Shown here piece after piece: positions 26,273 through 34,870 of a stretch of DNA of 64,000 nucleotides (position 1 is its first letter; every line of letters starts with the position of its first letter). The notes under the pieces are model-generated. The model made no database searches. It saw only the letters and a program-made list of their open reading frames with translations, and was not told where the DNA came from. Made by a program: the position numbers and the translations under genes. This stretch comes from Nonomuraea aurantiaca (GTDB lineage: Bacteria > Actinomycetota > Actinomycetes > Streptosporangiales > Streptosporangiaceae), in the NCBI RefSeq assembly GCF_020215705.1, contig NZ_JAIWNB010000004.1, positions 372,001 through 436,000 of the forward strand, given 5' to 3'.

Positions 26273-27885
26273 TGACCGTCTCGTACCGCGAGGAGGGGGT
26301 GGCCGGCGCCGCCTCCTCCGCCGCGGGGCGGCTCGTCGCCGACGGCGTGCCCGCGCGGCTCGCCGCCGGCGATCCCACGCTGTGGGGCAGCGACGCGGAG
26401 GCGGGGGCGGCCGTCCGGCTGGGCTGGCTCACCCTGCCCCGCACCTCGCGCGAGCTGCTGCCCGAGCTCGGCAAGCTGGCCGAGCGGGCGCGCGCCGAGC
26501 GCCTGACCAACGTGGTGCTGGCCGGGATGGGCGGCTCGTCGCTGGCGGCCGAGGTGATCTGCGCGAGCGCCGACGTGCCGCTGACCGTCCTCGACACCAC
26601 CGACCCGGGTCAGGTACGCCGGGCGCTGGCGGAGCCGCTGGAGGCCACGATCGTGATCGTGGCCAGCAAGAGCGGCTCCACGGTCGAGACCGACAGTCAC
26701 CTGCGTGTCTACGAGGAGCTCTTCCGCCAGGCCGGCATCGACCCGGCCGACCGCATCGTGGTCGTCACCGACCCGGGCTCACCGCTGGAGCAGGCGGCCG
26801 TGGACGCCGGCTACCGCCTGGTCCCGGCCGTGCCCGACGTGGGCGGCCGCTACTCGGCGCTGTCGGCCTTCGGCCTGGTGCCCAGCGCGCTGGCCGGGGC
26901 CGACGTCGAACGGCTGCTCGACGAGGCCGACGAGGTGCTGCCGCTGCTCTCGCTCGACACCGGCAACCCGGGGCTCGACCTGGGCGCGGCGCTCGGCGGG
27001 GCGGCGCTCGCCGGGCGCGACAAGCTGATCGTCGACGACCGGCTGTCCGCGATCAGCGGGCTGTCGGACTGGATCGAGCAGCTGGTCGCCGAGTCCACGG
27101 GCAAGAACGGCCTGGGCATCCTGCCGGTCGCCGGCGCCGAACCGAACGGCGCCCGTGACGAACTGGTCGTCGGGATCGACTCCGACGACGGCGACGTACG
27201 CGTCGACGGGCCGCTCGGCGCGCAGTTCCTCATCTGGGAGTACGCCACGGCCGTGGCCGGGCTGCTGCTGGGGATCGACCCGTTCGACCAGCCGAACGTC
27301 GCCGAGTCCAAGGACATCACGGCCGCGCTGCTCGACATGGAGGCGCTGCCGCTGGGCGAGCCGGCGTTCGTCGACGGGCCCGTGGAGGTGTACGGCGCCA
27401 CCAAGGCCAAGGATCTGCCCGGCGTGCTGAGCGAGCTGCTCGAAGCGGTGCCCGACGACGGCTACCTGGCCGTGATGGCGTATCTGGACCGGCTGTCGGC
27501 CTTCGATGTGTTCGTGCCGGAGGGCGCGGACTTCGAGCAGATGACCGACGCGTGGATGGCGGCCGACCCGGCCACGCTGAGGGCGCTGCTGGCGCTGCGC
27601 ACCGACCGGCCGGTCACCTTCGGGTGGGGACCGCGGTTCCTGCACTCCACCGGCCAATATCACAAGGGCGGCCCGCAGAACGGGGTGTTCCTGCAGATCA
27701 CCGGCGCCGTGGCCGACGACGTGCGGGTGCCCGGCAGGCCGTACACGCTGGGCGGGCTCGAGCTCGCCCAGGCCCTCGGCGACCTCGGGGCACTGCTGCG
27801 GCGCGGCCGGCCGGCCGTACGCCTGCACCTGACCGATCGCGCGGCCGGAGTCGCGCACCTGCTCGCAGCCGCACAGGAGGCTTGA
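26272..27885 (+). CDS. pgi: Glucose-6-phosphate isomerase
   Basis: A 537-residue isomerase with two SIS domains, linking fructose-6-phosphate and glucose-6-phosphate. The phosphate-binding loops are visible as GMGGSSLAAEV and IVASKSGSTVETDS, and the C-terminal part contains GPRFLHSTGQYHKGGP, the conserved segment with the base-catalysing residues. The ATG at 26272 lies within the tal stop. This is the actinobacterial type commonly found inside the pentose phosphate operon and is separate from the longer E. coli-like Pgi. Confidence 0.94.
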   Translation: MTVSYREEGVAGAASSAAGRLVADGVPARLAAGDPTLWGSDAEAGAAVRLGWLTLPRTSRELLPELGKLAERARAERLTNVVLAGMGGSSLAAEVICASADVPLTVLDTTDPGQVRRALAEPLEATIVIVASKSGSTVETDSHLRVYEELFRQAGIDPADRIVVVTDPGSPLEQAAVDAGYRLVPAVPDVGGRYSALSAFGLVPSALAGADVERLLDEADEVLPLLSLDTGNPGLDLGAALGGAALAGRDKLIVDDRLSAISGLSDWIEQLVAESTGKNGLGILPVAGAEPNGARDELVVGIDSDDGDVRVDGPLGAQFLIWEYATAVAGLLLGIDPFDQPNVAESKDITAALLDMEALPLGEPAFVDGPVEVYGATKAKDLPGVLSELLEAVPDDGYLAVMAYLDRLSAFDVFVPEGADFEQMTDAWMAADPATLRALLALRTDRPVTFGWGPRFLHSTGQYHKGGPQNGVFLQITGAVADDVRVPGRPYTLGGLELAQALGDLGALLRRGRPAVRLHLTDRAAGVAHLLAAAQEA

Positions 27886-27886
27886 G

Positions 27887-29509
27887 ATGAAAGACCCGGA
27901 AACACCCTCGGAGGAGGCCCTCGATTTTGAGGAGACGATCGCGGCGACGGTAGCCACCTCGGCCGCGGCCACCTCCACCACCTTGGAGGTGGCGGCCGCC
28001 AACCCGCTGCGCGATCCGCGCGACAAGCGGCTGCCCCGGGTGGCCGGACCGTGTGTGCTGGTGTTGTTCGGCGTGACGGGAGACCTGGCCAAGCGCAAGT
28101 TGCTGCCGGCGATCTACGACCTGGGCAACCGAGGGCTGCTGCCGCCCGGTTTCTCGCTGGTCGGGTTCGCCAGGCGTGACTGGAAGGACCAGGACTTCGC
28201 CCAGGTGACGCATGACGCCGTCAAGGCGCACGCCAGGACGCCCTTCCGCGAGGAGGTCTGGAAGCAGCTGCGCGAGGGCATCCACTTCGTGCCGGGCGAG
28301 TTCTCCGACGACGGGGCGTTCGACGCGCTGGCGATGGCGTTGAAGGAGATCGACGAGACCCGGGGCACCGGCGGCAACTATGCGTTCTATCTCTCCGTGC
28401 CGCCGAAGTTCTTCCCCGTGGTGGTGGAGCAGCTCAAGCGGACCGGCGTGTCCCAGGCGCCTCCCGGGTCGTGGCGGCGCGTGGTGATCGAGAAGCCGTT
28501 CGGGCACGACCTGAAGTCGGCGCACGAGCTGAACGAGATCACCACCTCGGCCTTCCCGGAGAGCTCGATCTTCAGGATCGACCACTACCTGGGCAAGGAG
28601 ACCGTCCAGAACATCCTGGCCCTGAGGTTCGCCAACAACCTCTACGAGCCCATCTGGAACCGTGGCTACGTCGACCACGTGCAGATCACCATGGCCGAGG
28701 ACATCGGCATCGGCGGCCGGGCCGGCTACTACGACGGCATCGGCGCGGCCCGCGACGTGATCCAGAACCACCTGCTCCAGCTGCTGGCCCTGGTGGCGAT
28801 GGAGGACCCGACGTCCTTCGACGCCTCCGCGCTGCGGCGGGAGAAGGAGAAGGTGCTCAAGGCCGTGCAGCTGCCGTCGGACCTGGCGCTCAACACCGCG
28901 CGCGGCCAGTACGACGCGGGCTGGCAGGGCGGCGAGAAGGTCGTCGGCTACCTGCAGGAGGACGGCATCTCCCCCGACTCCACGACCGAGACATACGCGG
29001 CCATCAAGCTGGAGATCGCCAACCGGCGCTGGGCGGGCGTGCCGTTCTACCTGCGCACCGGCAAGCGCCTCGGCCGCCGGGTCACCGAGGTGGCCGTGGT
29101 GTTCCAGCGGGCGCCGCACCTGCCCTTCAGCAAGGACGACACCGAGATCCTCGGCCAGAACGCGCTGGTCATCAGGGTGCAGCCGGACGAGGGCATCACC
29201 GTGCGGTTCGGCTCCAAGGTGCCGGGCACGGCCATGGAGGTGCGTGACGTCTCCATGGACTTCGCCTATGGGGAGTCGTTCCTGGAGTCGTCCCCCGAGG
29301 CGTACGAGCGGCTGCTGCTCGACGTGATGATCGGCGATCCGCCGCTCTTCCCGCACCAGCGGGAGGTCGAGCTGTCGTGGAAGATCCTCGACCCGATCGA
29401 GGAGTTCTGGGCCACCCAGGGCCAGCCCGAGGGCTACCCGGCCGGTTCGTGGGGGCCGCCGTCCGCCGACGCGATGATGGGCGACGGCCGCGCCTGGAGG
29501 AGACTCTGA
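27887..29509 (+). CDS. zwf: Glucose-6-phosphate 1-dehydrogenase
   Basis: A 540-residue enzyme for the first oxidative step of the pathway. The NADP loop is FGVTGDLAKRKLLPAIYDL and the catalytic site RIDHYLGKETVQNI. The ATG at 27887 follows AGGAGG, one nt after the pgi stop. The first 37 residues, before NPLRDPRDKRLPR, form an Ala/Thr/Glu-rich extension longer than I expect for Zwf. It is encoded by DNA with a large inverted repeat (27961-28000). An in-frame GTG at 27989 is an alternative start but lacks a ribosome binding site. Confidence 0.96.
   Translation: MKDPETPSEEALDFEETIAATVATSAAATSTTLEVAAANPLRDPRDKRLPRVAGPCVLVLFGVTGDLAKRKLLPAIYDLGNRGLLPPGFSLVGFARRDWKDQDFAQVTHDAVKAHARTPFREEVWKQLREGIHFVPGEFSDDGAFDALAMALKEIDETRGTGGNYAFYLSVPPKFFPVVVEQLKRTGVSQAPPGSWRRVVIEKPFGHDLKSAHELNEITTSAFPESSIFRIDHYLGKETVQNILALRFANNLYEPIWNRGYVDHVQITMAEDIGIGGRAGYYDGIGAARDVIQNHLLQLLALVAMEDPTSFDASALRREKEKVLKAVQLPSDLALNTARGQYDAGWQGGEKVVGYLQEDGISPDSTTETYAAIKLEIANRRWAGVPFYLRTGKRLGRRVTEVAVVFQRAPHLPFSKDDTEILGQNALVIRVQPDEGITVRFGSKVPGTAMEVRDVSMDFAYGESFLESSPEAYERLLLDVMIGDPPLFPHQREVELSWKILDPIEEFWATQGQPEGYPAGSWGPPSADAMMGDGRAWRRL
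27961..28000. repeat. Large inverted repeat inside the 5' coding part of zwf
   Basis: Arms 27961-27977 and 27984-28000 pair at 15 of 17 positions with a 6-nt loop (27978-27983). The mRNA hairpin would lie about 75 nt after the zwf start codon, within the low-complexity N-terminal extension. Confidence 0.75.
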
Positions 29510-30423
29510 TGACCACCTTCATGCTCACCGACACGACGGCGGGGAAGATCTCCGCGCAGCTGATGCAGCTGCGCCACCAGATGGGCGCGCCCGCGATCGG
29601 GATGGTGCTGACGCTGATCGTGGTCTGCGAGGAGCGCGACCAGTACGACTCGCTCCGCGCGGCCAGCGAGGCGGCGCGCGAGCACCCCTCGCGCATCATC
29701 GTGGTGATCAACCGCGAGTCCGACGAGGCCAACCGGCTCGACGCGGAGCTGCGCATCGGCGAGTCCACGCCGGGCGAGGTGGTCGTGCTGCGGCTCTACG
29801 GCGAGCTGACCGAGCACGCCGACTCGGTGGTCAGCCCGCTGCTGCTGCCCGACACGCCGGTCGTGGCCTGGTGGCCGGGGCTGGCGCCCGAGGTGCTGTC
29901 CAAGGACCCGGTCGGGATGCTCGCCCAGCGCCGCATCTCCGACGCCAGGGGCTCGCGCGACGGCGGGGTCGAGTCGCTGGTGACCAGGGCCAAGGGCTAC
30001 GCGCCCGGTGACACGGACCTGTCCTGGGCCCGGCTGACGCCGTGGCGCAGTCTGCTGGCGGCCGCGTTCGACCAGCCCACGGGCAAGGTGCGCAAGGGCA
30101 CCGTGGAGGCGTCCCCGGGCAACCCCAGCGCGCCGCTGCTGGCCGCGTGGCTGTCCGAACGTCTCGGCGCGCCGATCAAGGTGGCCGACTCCAACGGGCC
30201 CGGCCTGACCGCCGTCCGGCTCACGACGGCCGACGGCATGCTGGCGGTGTGCAGGAGCGACGCCCGGCTGGCGACGCTGTCGCGGCCCGGGCAGCCGGAC
30301 CGGAACGTGGCCCTGGCCCGGCGGCAGACCGCCGAGCTGCTGTCGGAGGAGCTGCGGCGGCTCGACTCCGACGAGATCTACGGGGCGGCGGTCAAGCGGC
30401 TGGCCCGCTCGTACAAGTCCTGA
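29509..30423 (+). CDS. opcA: Glucose-6-phosphate dehydrogenase assembly protein OpcA
   Basis: A 304-residue OpcA, a protein required for active Zwf in cyanobacteria and found next to zwf throughout actinobacteria. Recognisable segments are the N-terminal QLRHQMGAPAIGMVLTLIVV and the central VVAWWPGLAPEVLSKDP, followed by ARRISDARGS-like sequence. The ATG shares a base with the zwf stop (TGATG). It is a soluble partner and has no known catalytic motif. Confidence 0.95.
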   Translation: MTTFMLTDTTAGKISAQLMQLRHQMGAPAIGMVLTLIVVCEERDQYDSLRAASEAAREHPSRIIVVINRESDEANRLDAELRIGESTPGEVVVLRLYGELTEHADSVVSPLLLPDTPVVAWWPGLAPEVLSKDPVGMLAQRRISDARGSRDGGVESLVTRAKGYAPGDTDLSWARLTPWRSLLAAAFDQPTGKVRKGTVEASPGNPSAPLLAAWLSERLGAPIKVADSNGPGLTAVRLTTADGMLAVCRSDARLATLSRPGQPDRNVALARRQTAELLSEELRRLDSDEIYGAAVKRLARSYKS

Positions 30424-30432
30424 CGCCTCCTT

Positions 30433-30479
30433 CCACCGGTCGTGGCGGCCTCTCGTACGAGGGGGCGCACGGCCGGTGG
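30433..30479. repeat. Nested inverted repeats between opcA and pgl
   Basis: CCACCGG at 30433-30439 and CCGGTGG at 30473-30479 enclose a CTCGTACGAG palindrome. The cruciform-like structure sits directly after opcA and may be an intercistronic processing or attenuation signal. Confidence 0.45.
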
Positions 30480-30488
30480 CCGCAGATC

Positions 30489-30517
30489 GTGAAAGAGCGA
30501 TAGTGAAAGAGTGAGTA
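30489..30517 (+). repeat. Short tandem repeat before pgl
   Basis: GTGAAAGAGCGATA (30489-30502) is followed by the near copy GTGAAAGAGTGAGTA. It ends just before the pgl GTG and contains its only candidate ribosome binding sequence. Confidence 0.55.
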
Positions 30518-30518
30518 C

Positions 30519-31292
30519 GTGAGCGTTCCCAATGTGGTCGTCCATCGTGACGGCGACGTCCTGGCCAAGGCCGTGGCGGCGCGGATCATCACCCGGCTGG
30601 TCGATGTGCAGTCGGCCAAGGGGTCGGCGTCGCTGGTCCTGACCGGCGGCACGGTCGGCCACGCGACGCTGGCCGCGATCGCCGCCACGCCGGCGCGCGA
30701 CGCGGTCGACTGGCGCCACCTCGACATCTGGTGGGGCGACGAGCGCTTTCTGCCGACCGGCGACCCCGAGCGCAACGAGACGGGCGCCCGCAAGGCCCTC
30801 CTCGACCACGTCGACCTCGATCCCGACCGGGTGCACGTCATGGCCGGGCCCGACTCGGGGATGTCGGCGGAGGAGTCGGCCGAGGCCTACGCGGCCGAGC
30901 TGCGCAAGGCGGCCCGGCCGGAGGACCACGGCCCGGTGCCCGGCTTCGACGTGATGCTGCTCGGCATCGGGCCCGACGCGCACGTGGCGTCGCTGTTCCC
31001 CGGGATGCCCGCTTTGTACGACACGCGGCCCGTCGTGGCCGTCCACGGCGCGCCCAAACCGCCGCCCACGCGCATCTCCCTGACGCTGCCGGCCATCCAG
31101 GCCTCGCGCGAGGTGTGGGTGGTGGCGGCGGGCGAGGAGAAGTCGGGCGCCGTCCGCCTGGCGCTGTCCGACTCCGGGCCCGTGCAGGTGCCCGCGGCCG
31201 GGGCCAGGGGCCGGGTGCGGACGCTGTTCCTGCTCGACCGGACCGCCGCCGCCAAGCTCCCGCCGGGGCTGGGCCGCATCGCCTCTCCCTGA
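30519..31292 (+). CDS. pgl: 6-phosphogluconolactonase
   Basis: A 257-residue SIS/NagB-like hydrolase that opens 6-phosphogluconolactone made by Zwf. Family motifs are VLTGGTVGHATL, IWWGDERFLPTGDPERNE and MLLGIGPDAHVASLFPG. The GTG at 30519 begins MSVPNVVVHRD and follows weak purine-rich repeats. It is the last gene of the tkt operon, 95 nt after opcA, and is convergent with the deaminase gene. Confidence 0.95.
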   Translation: MSVPNVVVHRDGDVLAKAVAARIITRLVDVQSAKGSASLVLTGGTVGHATLAAIAATPARDAVDWRHLDIWWGDERFLPTGDPERNETGARKALLDHVDLDPDRVHVMAGPDSGMSAEESAEAYAAELRKAARPEDHGPVPGFDVMLLGIGPDAHVASLFPGMPALYDTRPVVAVHGAPKPPPTRISLTLPAIQASREVWVVAAGEEKSGAVRLALSDSGPVQVPAAGARGRVRTLFLLDRTAAAKLPPGLGRIASP

Positions 31293-31305
31293 GCTTCCGT
31301 AGCGC

Positions 31306-31365
31306 CCTCAGCCGGATCCTTTCGTGAGGTCCTCAGCCGGTTCTTGCGTGAGGTCCTCAGCCGGT
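31306..31365. repeat. 24/25-bp tandem repeat (two full units plus a partial) at the deaminase 3' end
   Basis: Units 31306-31330 (25 nt), 31331-31354 (24 nt) and a partial unit from 31355 each begin CCTCAGCCGG. The partial unit carries the stop codon of the minus-strand deaminase gene (31357-31359), so the repeats extend from its last codons into the gap. Confidence 0.8.
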
Positions 31366-32376
31366 CAGTGAGTCGATCTCGGCCAGCAGGGCCTGCTTGC
31401 GCGCCGGCGGCAGGAAGGACGCGTGCACGCCGTTGCGGGCGAGCCGGGCCAGCTCCGGCTCGCCGAGGCCGAAGACGTGCGCGGCGACGCGGTACTCACC
31501 GGCCAGGGTGGTGGCGAACATGGGCGGGTCGTCGCTGTTCAGCGTGACGAACAGCCCCTCCTCCAGCAGCCTGGGCAGCGGGTGCTCCTCGATGCGGGCC
31601 ACCTGTCCCGTACGGAGGTTGGAGGTCGGGCAGACGTCCAGCGGCAGCTGCGTTTCGCGCAGGTGGGCCACCAGGCGCGGGTCCTCCAGGCAGGAGATGC
31701 CGTGCCCGATGCGCTCGGCGCCCAGCCCCTCGATGACCTCCCACATGGTCTCGGGACCGGTCATCTCGCCGCCGTGCGGCACGCTGTGCAGCCCCGCCGC
31801 CCGCGCCGCCGCGAACGCGTCGCGGAAGGCGTCACGGTACGGTGTCCGGCTCTGCTCGATCCCGCCCAGGCCGAAACCTACCAATGCTGCGGGAGGTTCT
31901 TCCAAGGCGTGCGCGAGCGTGACCTTGGCCGCCTCCTCGCCGAACTCCCCCGGAATGTCGAAGATGTAGGCCATCTCCACCCCGTGGTCGGTCTGCGACC
32001 GGCGGGCGGCCAGGTCGAGCGCCTCGGTGACCTCGCGCATGGGCATCCCGACGATGCTGTGGGCGTACGGGGTGACCTGCAGCTCGGCGTAGCGGGCTCC
32101 CTGGGCCGCCAGGTCGCGGGCCAGTCCGAGCACGAGGGCGGCGATGTCCTCCGGCTCCCGGACCAGCGCGTTGACGGCCTGGTACACCTGCGCGAAGTGG
32201 GGGAAGTCGCGGAAGGCGTAGAACGCGCGCAGCTCCTCCTCGGTGGTGGGGACGGGGCCGCCAGGGTGGCGGCGGGCCAGCTCCAGCACGGTGGGCACGG
32301 AGGCGGAGCCGATCAGGTGCACGTGCAGCTCGACCTTGGGCAGCGCGTCGATGAAGTCGTCGATGGGGGTCGTCAT
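31357..32376 (-). CDS. Adenosine deaminase family protein with atypical substrate pocket
   Basis: A 339-residue zinc TIM-barrel deaminase. Zinc and catalytic residues are present in ELHVHLIGS, SVPHGGEMTG, RIGHGISCL and TLNSDDPPMF. In true adenosine deaminases the HxH pair is followed by L-D-G, and that Asp contacts the ribose 5'-hydroxyl; here it is Ile, so another purine nucleoside is likely. Aminodeoxyfutalosine (futalosine menaquinone pathway) is one known substrate of ADA relatives in actinobacteria. The ATG at 32374-32376 fits the conserved N-terminus. Neighbouring genes do not show the pathway. Confidence 0.85.
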   Translation of the reverse strand: MTTPIDDFIDALPKVELHVHLIGSASVPTVLELARRHPGGPVPTTEEELRAFYAFRDFPHFAQVYQAVNALVREPEDIAALVLGLARDLAAQGARYAELQVTPYAHSIVGMPMREVTEALDLAARRSQTDHGVEMAYIFDIPGEFGEEAAKVTLAHALEEPPAALVGFGLGGIEQSRTPYRDAFRDAFAAARAAGLHSVPHGGEMTGPETMWEVIEGLGAERIGHGISCLEDPRLVAHLRETQLPLDVCPTSNLRTGQVARIEEHPLPRLLEEGLFVTLNSDDPPMFATTLAGEYRVAAHVFGLGEPELARLARNGVHASFLPPARKQALLAEIDSLTG

Positions 32377-32443
32377 GGCGACGACCCTAAGCCCGACATT
32401 TCGCCCCAATCCATGCTTTGAGACGAAATTTCACATAAACACG

Positions 32444-33022
32444 TCAGGTTTGTTGCGCCCAGGCGCGCACCAGCGGCAGCAGGACCTCGTCCACCGATTC
32501 CGCGACGAAGGACTCGTCGAACAGCGGCCCGAGGAAGATCATGCGGTGCCAGACCAGCGCCTCCGCCACCCCGAACAGCCGGCCAGGATCCACCGGCCCC
32601 GGCAGCTCGCCGCGCTTCCTGGCCCGCTCCAGCAGCGCGTCCACCCCGCCGAGATCCTTGGCCGGCATGTGCTCGCGCAGCGTCCTGGCCAGCTCCTGGT
32701 GCGAGACCAGCGTCGAGGACAGCCCCATGATGAGCCCGTGCTTGCGCTCGACCGCGCCGCACAGGCCGCCGAGCACGCCGGCGAGGTCGCCGCGCAGCGA
32801 GCCGGTGTCCGCGGCGGCCGGCGTGTCCATGTCGAACCGGCGGCAGATGACGTCGACCACCAGCTCCGGCTTGCCTGTCCACCGGCGGTAGATGGTCGCC
32901 TTGCTGGCCTTGGCCCGCTTGGCGATCTGGTCGACCGACATGCGGTCGTAGCCCATCTCGGACAGCAACTCCAGCGTCGCGTCGAGGATGGCCCGCTCCC
33001 GCTCGGGGTCGAGTGGTGGCAC
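32444..33022 (-). CDS. TetR/AcrR family regulator
   Basis: A 192-residue one-component regulator. The N-terminal helix-turn-helix is SVDQIAKRAKASKATIYRRW at about residues 29-48. The C-terminal ligand domain (TetR_C_11-like) is mostly hydrophobic. Of two adjacent GTG codons (33028 and 33022) the second has the better distance to GAGGG. It follows the SDR gene by about 11 nt on the same strand, so it most likely controls that unit through the 19-bp palindrome at 33917-33935. Confidence 0.9.
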   Translation of the reverse strand: MPPLDPERERAILDATLELLSEMGYDRMSVDQIAKRAKASKATIYRRWTGKPELVVDVICRRFDMDTPAAADTGSLRGDLAGVLGGLCGAVERKHGLIMGLSSTLVSHQELARTLREHMPAKDLGGVDALLERARKRGELPGPVDPGRLFGVAEALVWHRMIFLGPLFDESFVAESVDEVLLPLVRAWAQQT

Positions 33023-33033
33023 GTGCACGTCCC

Positions 33034-33903
33034 TCAGCTGTAGGCGATCTCGTCGAATCGTACGCCGGTCAGCCGCGTGGACACCTCCCACAGGTCGGCG
33101 GCGAGCCGCTCGGAACGGGCCGCCTCCGACGGCGTGAGCAGCTGGGTCTTGGGACCGACGAACTCCCCGCCGTGGATCTCCGGCGAGGTGGCCGCGTAGA
33201 GGGAGGACACCGCACCGGCCGCCGCGCTCTTCAGGAACACCCCCAGGAGGGGCTGTAGCGGCCCCACGTTGAAGAAGTTGGTGGCCGTGACACCAGGATG
33301 GGTGGCGACGCTGACGAGGTCCACCTGGGCCCGCTGAGCGCGTCGTTGGAGCTCCAGGGTGAAGAGCAGGTTGGCCAGCTTGGACCGGCCGTACGAGCTC
33401 ATCTTCTTGTAACCGCGCTCCAGGCCCAGGTCGTCGAGGTCCAGCTTGCCCGTCTTGTGCGCCTCGCTGGAGACGTTGACCACCCGCGCGCCGGGCCGGG
33501 CCAGCAGCAGGGGAAGCAGCAGTCCGGTGAGCGCGAAGTGGCCCAGGTGGTTGGTGCCGAACTGCATCTCGAAGCCGTCACGGGTCAACTGGCGCGGGAT
33601 CATGCCGATGCCCGCGTTGTTGACCAGCAGGTCCACCCGATCGACGCCGGCCGCGAAGCTCCTGACCGAGGCGAGGTCGGCCAGGTCCAGCGTGCCGTGC
33701 TCGACCTGGGCGCGGGGGACGGCCCGGCGGATCTCCTCGACGGCCGCGCCGCCCTTCGCGGCCGAGCGGGTGGCCACGACGACGCGGGCGCCGTGCCTGG
33801 CGAGCTCGAGCGCGGTGGGCAGGCCGATGCCGCTGTTGGCGCCCGTCACGATGGCCGTCTTGCCGCTCAGGTCGGGCATGTCGGCGGGGGTCCAGGTGCT
33901 CAT
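33034..33903 (-). CDS. Short-chain dehydrogenase/reductase (retinol-dehydrogenase-like)
   Basis: A 289-residue SDR. The cofactor loop is TAIVTGANSGIGLPTALELA with VVVATRS, which suits NADP(H). NNAG is present (LLVNNAGIG), and the catalytic Ser/Tyr/Lys are in VVNVSSEAHK and SSYGRSKLANL. The ATG at 33901-33903 has GGAG 5 nt upstream. It belongs to the subgroup that includes human RDH11-14 and WW-domain oxidoreductases; the substrate is unknown. It is the first gene of an operon with the TetR regulator. Confidence 0.9.
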   Translation of the reverse strand: MSTWTPADMPDLSGKTAIVTGANSGIGLPTALELARHGARVVVATRSAAKGGAAVEEIRRAVPRAQVEHGTLDLADLASVRSFAAGVDRVDLLVNNAGIGMIPRQLTRDGFEMQFGTNHLGHFALTGLLLPLLLARPGARVVNVSSEAHKTGKLDLDDLGLERGYKKMSSYGRSKLANLLFTLELQRRAQRAQVDLVSVATHPGVTATNFFNVGPLQPLLGVFLKSAAAGAVSSLYAATSPEIHGGEFVGPKTQLLTPSEAARSERLAADLWEVSTRLTGVRFDEIAYS

Positions 33904-33916
33904 CGCCACTCCAGGT

Positions 33917-33935
33917 GTACGAAACCGTTTCGTAC
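33917..33935. promoter_or_regulatory. 19-bp palindromic operator upstream of SDR-TetR
   Basis: GTACGAAACCGTTTCGTAC is a perfect inverted repeat (9-bp arms, one central base) whose inner edge lies 13 nt before the SDR start codon. Such GAAAC/GTTTC palindromes are typical TetR family sites. Confidence 0.7.
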
Positions 33936-33943
33936 GCCTTAAC

Positions 33944-34798
33944 CTACCGCTCCACGCGGTGCCGCGCGTGCCGCTCCTCCCGCTGGGCGACCTCCAGCCG
34001 CTGCGCGCTCTCGGCGAGCCGCTTGCGGGCCTTGGCCAGCTTCCGCTCCAGCCCGGCGACCCGCTCGGCGCGCTCGTCGTGCTCCTGTACGGCCTGCTCC
34101 AGGGCGGTGACCCACTCCCGGTGGGCCTCCAGCGCCTCCTGCCGTTCGGCGGCCTTCCTGGCTTCAACCTCCGCCCGCCTCTTCGCCTCCGCCTCTTCTC
34201 GCCTCTTGGCCTCCGCGCGCTTCGCCTCCGCGCTCTTGGCCGCCGCGCCTTTCGCCGCCGCGCCCTTCGCCTCCGAGGCCGAGTCGGCCGATGCTGTCGA
34301 GTCCGTCGGCTTCTTGGCGGGCTTGCCGCGCGGCGCCGGGGCTGGGGCGAAGCCGCTGTAGCTGAGCGGCTTGGCCAGGCGGCCGTGCCGTACCTCCTCG
34401 GCGGCGCCCGCGTCCACGACGGCGGCGTCGAGCGTCTGCTCGGCCTCGGCCGCCGCGGCGGCCGACAGCCCGGCCGCCCGCCTGATCAGCCGGGACAGCC
34501 GTCCCGCCAGCTCGCCGCGCCGCCGGGTCAGCTCCGCCAGGGCCTCGGCGTCGTGCCGCTCCCACGCCTCGCGCAGCTCCCGCCCGAGCGCCAGCAGCTC
34601 GCCGAGATCGTCCGGGTGCTCGCGGGCCAGCCGGTTCACGGCCGACGCGGAGACCGTGGGTTTGCGCAGTCCGGCGATGTCGCGGGCCAGCCGTACGTCG
34701 CCCGCGTCTTTGGCGGCACGGGCCTCGGCCTCGCGCGCGGCGGTGAACTCGGACGGCGGGAGCCCATACAGGCGACCGGCCACCTCGTCAAGATCCAC
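33944..34798 (-). CDS. Hypothetical coiled-coil protein with Ala/Lys/Glu-rich centre
   Basis: About 284 residues, no known enzyme motif. The first 120 residues are helical (LYGLPPSEFTAAREAEARAA, then LRKPTVSASAVNRLA). A low-complexity Ala/Lys linker of about 40 residues follows, then roughly 100 residues of strongly charged coiled coil rich in Glu, Arg and Lys. The family is common in actinobacteria as a transposase- or histone-like unnamed protein; I do not know its function. The start is uncertain: GTG at 34798 or TTG at 34807. It is divergent from the Clp-N gene, sharing a 70-bp promoter region. Confidence 0.75.
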   Translation of the reverse strand: MDLDEVAGRLYGLPPSEFTAAREAEARAAKDAGDVRLARDIAGLRKPTVSASAVNRLAREHPDDLGELLALGRELREAWERHDAEALAELTRRRGELAGRLSRLIRRAAGLSAAAAAEAEQTLDAAVVDAGAAEEVRHGRLAKPLSYSGFAPAPAPRGKPAKKPTDSTASADSASEAKGAAAKGAAAKSAEAKRAEAKRREEAEAKRRAEVEARKAAERQEALEAHREWVTALEQAVQEHDERAERVAGLERKLAKARKRLAESAQRLEVAQREERHARHRVER

Positions 34799-34870
34799 AC
34801 CTGTCAATTACCCCACATCCGCTGGTTTGTAGCGCATAGTGGAGACACGCCACTCGAACGGAGGCCACCG

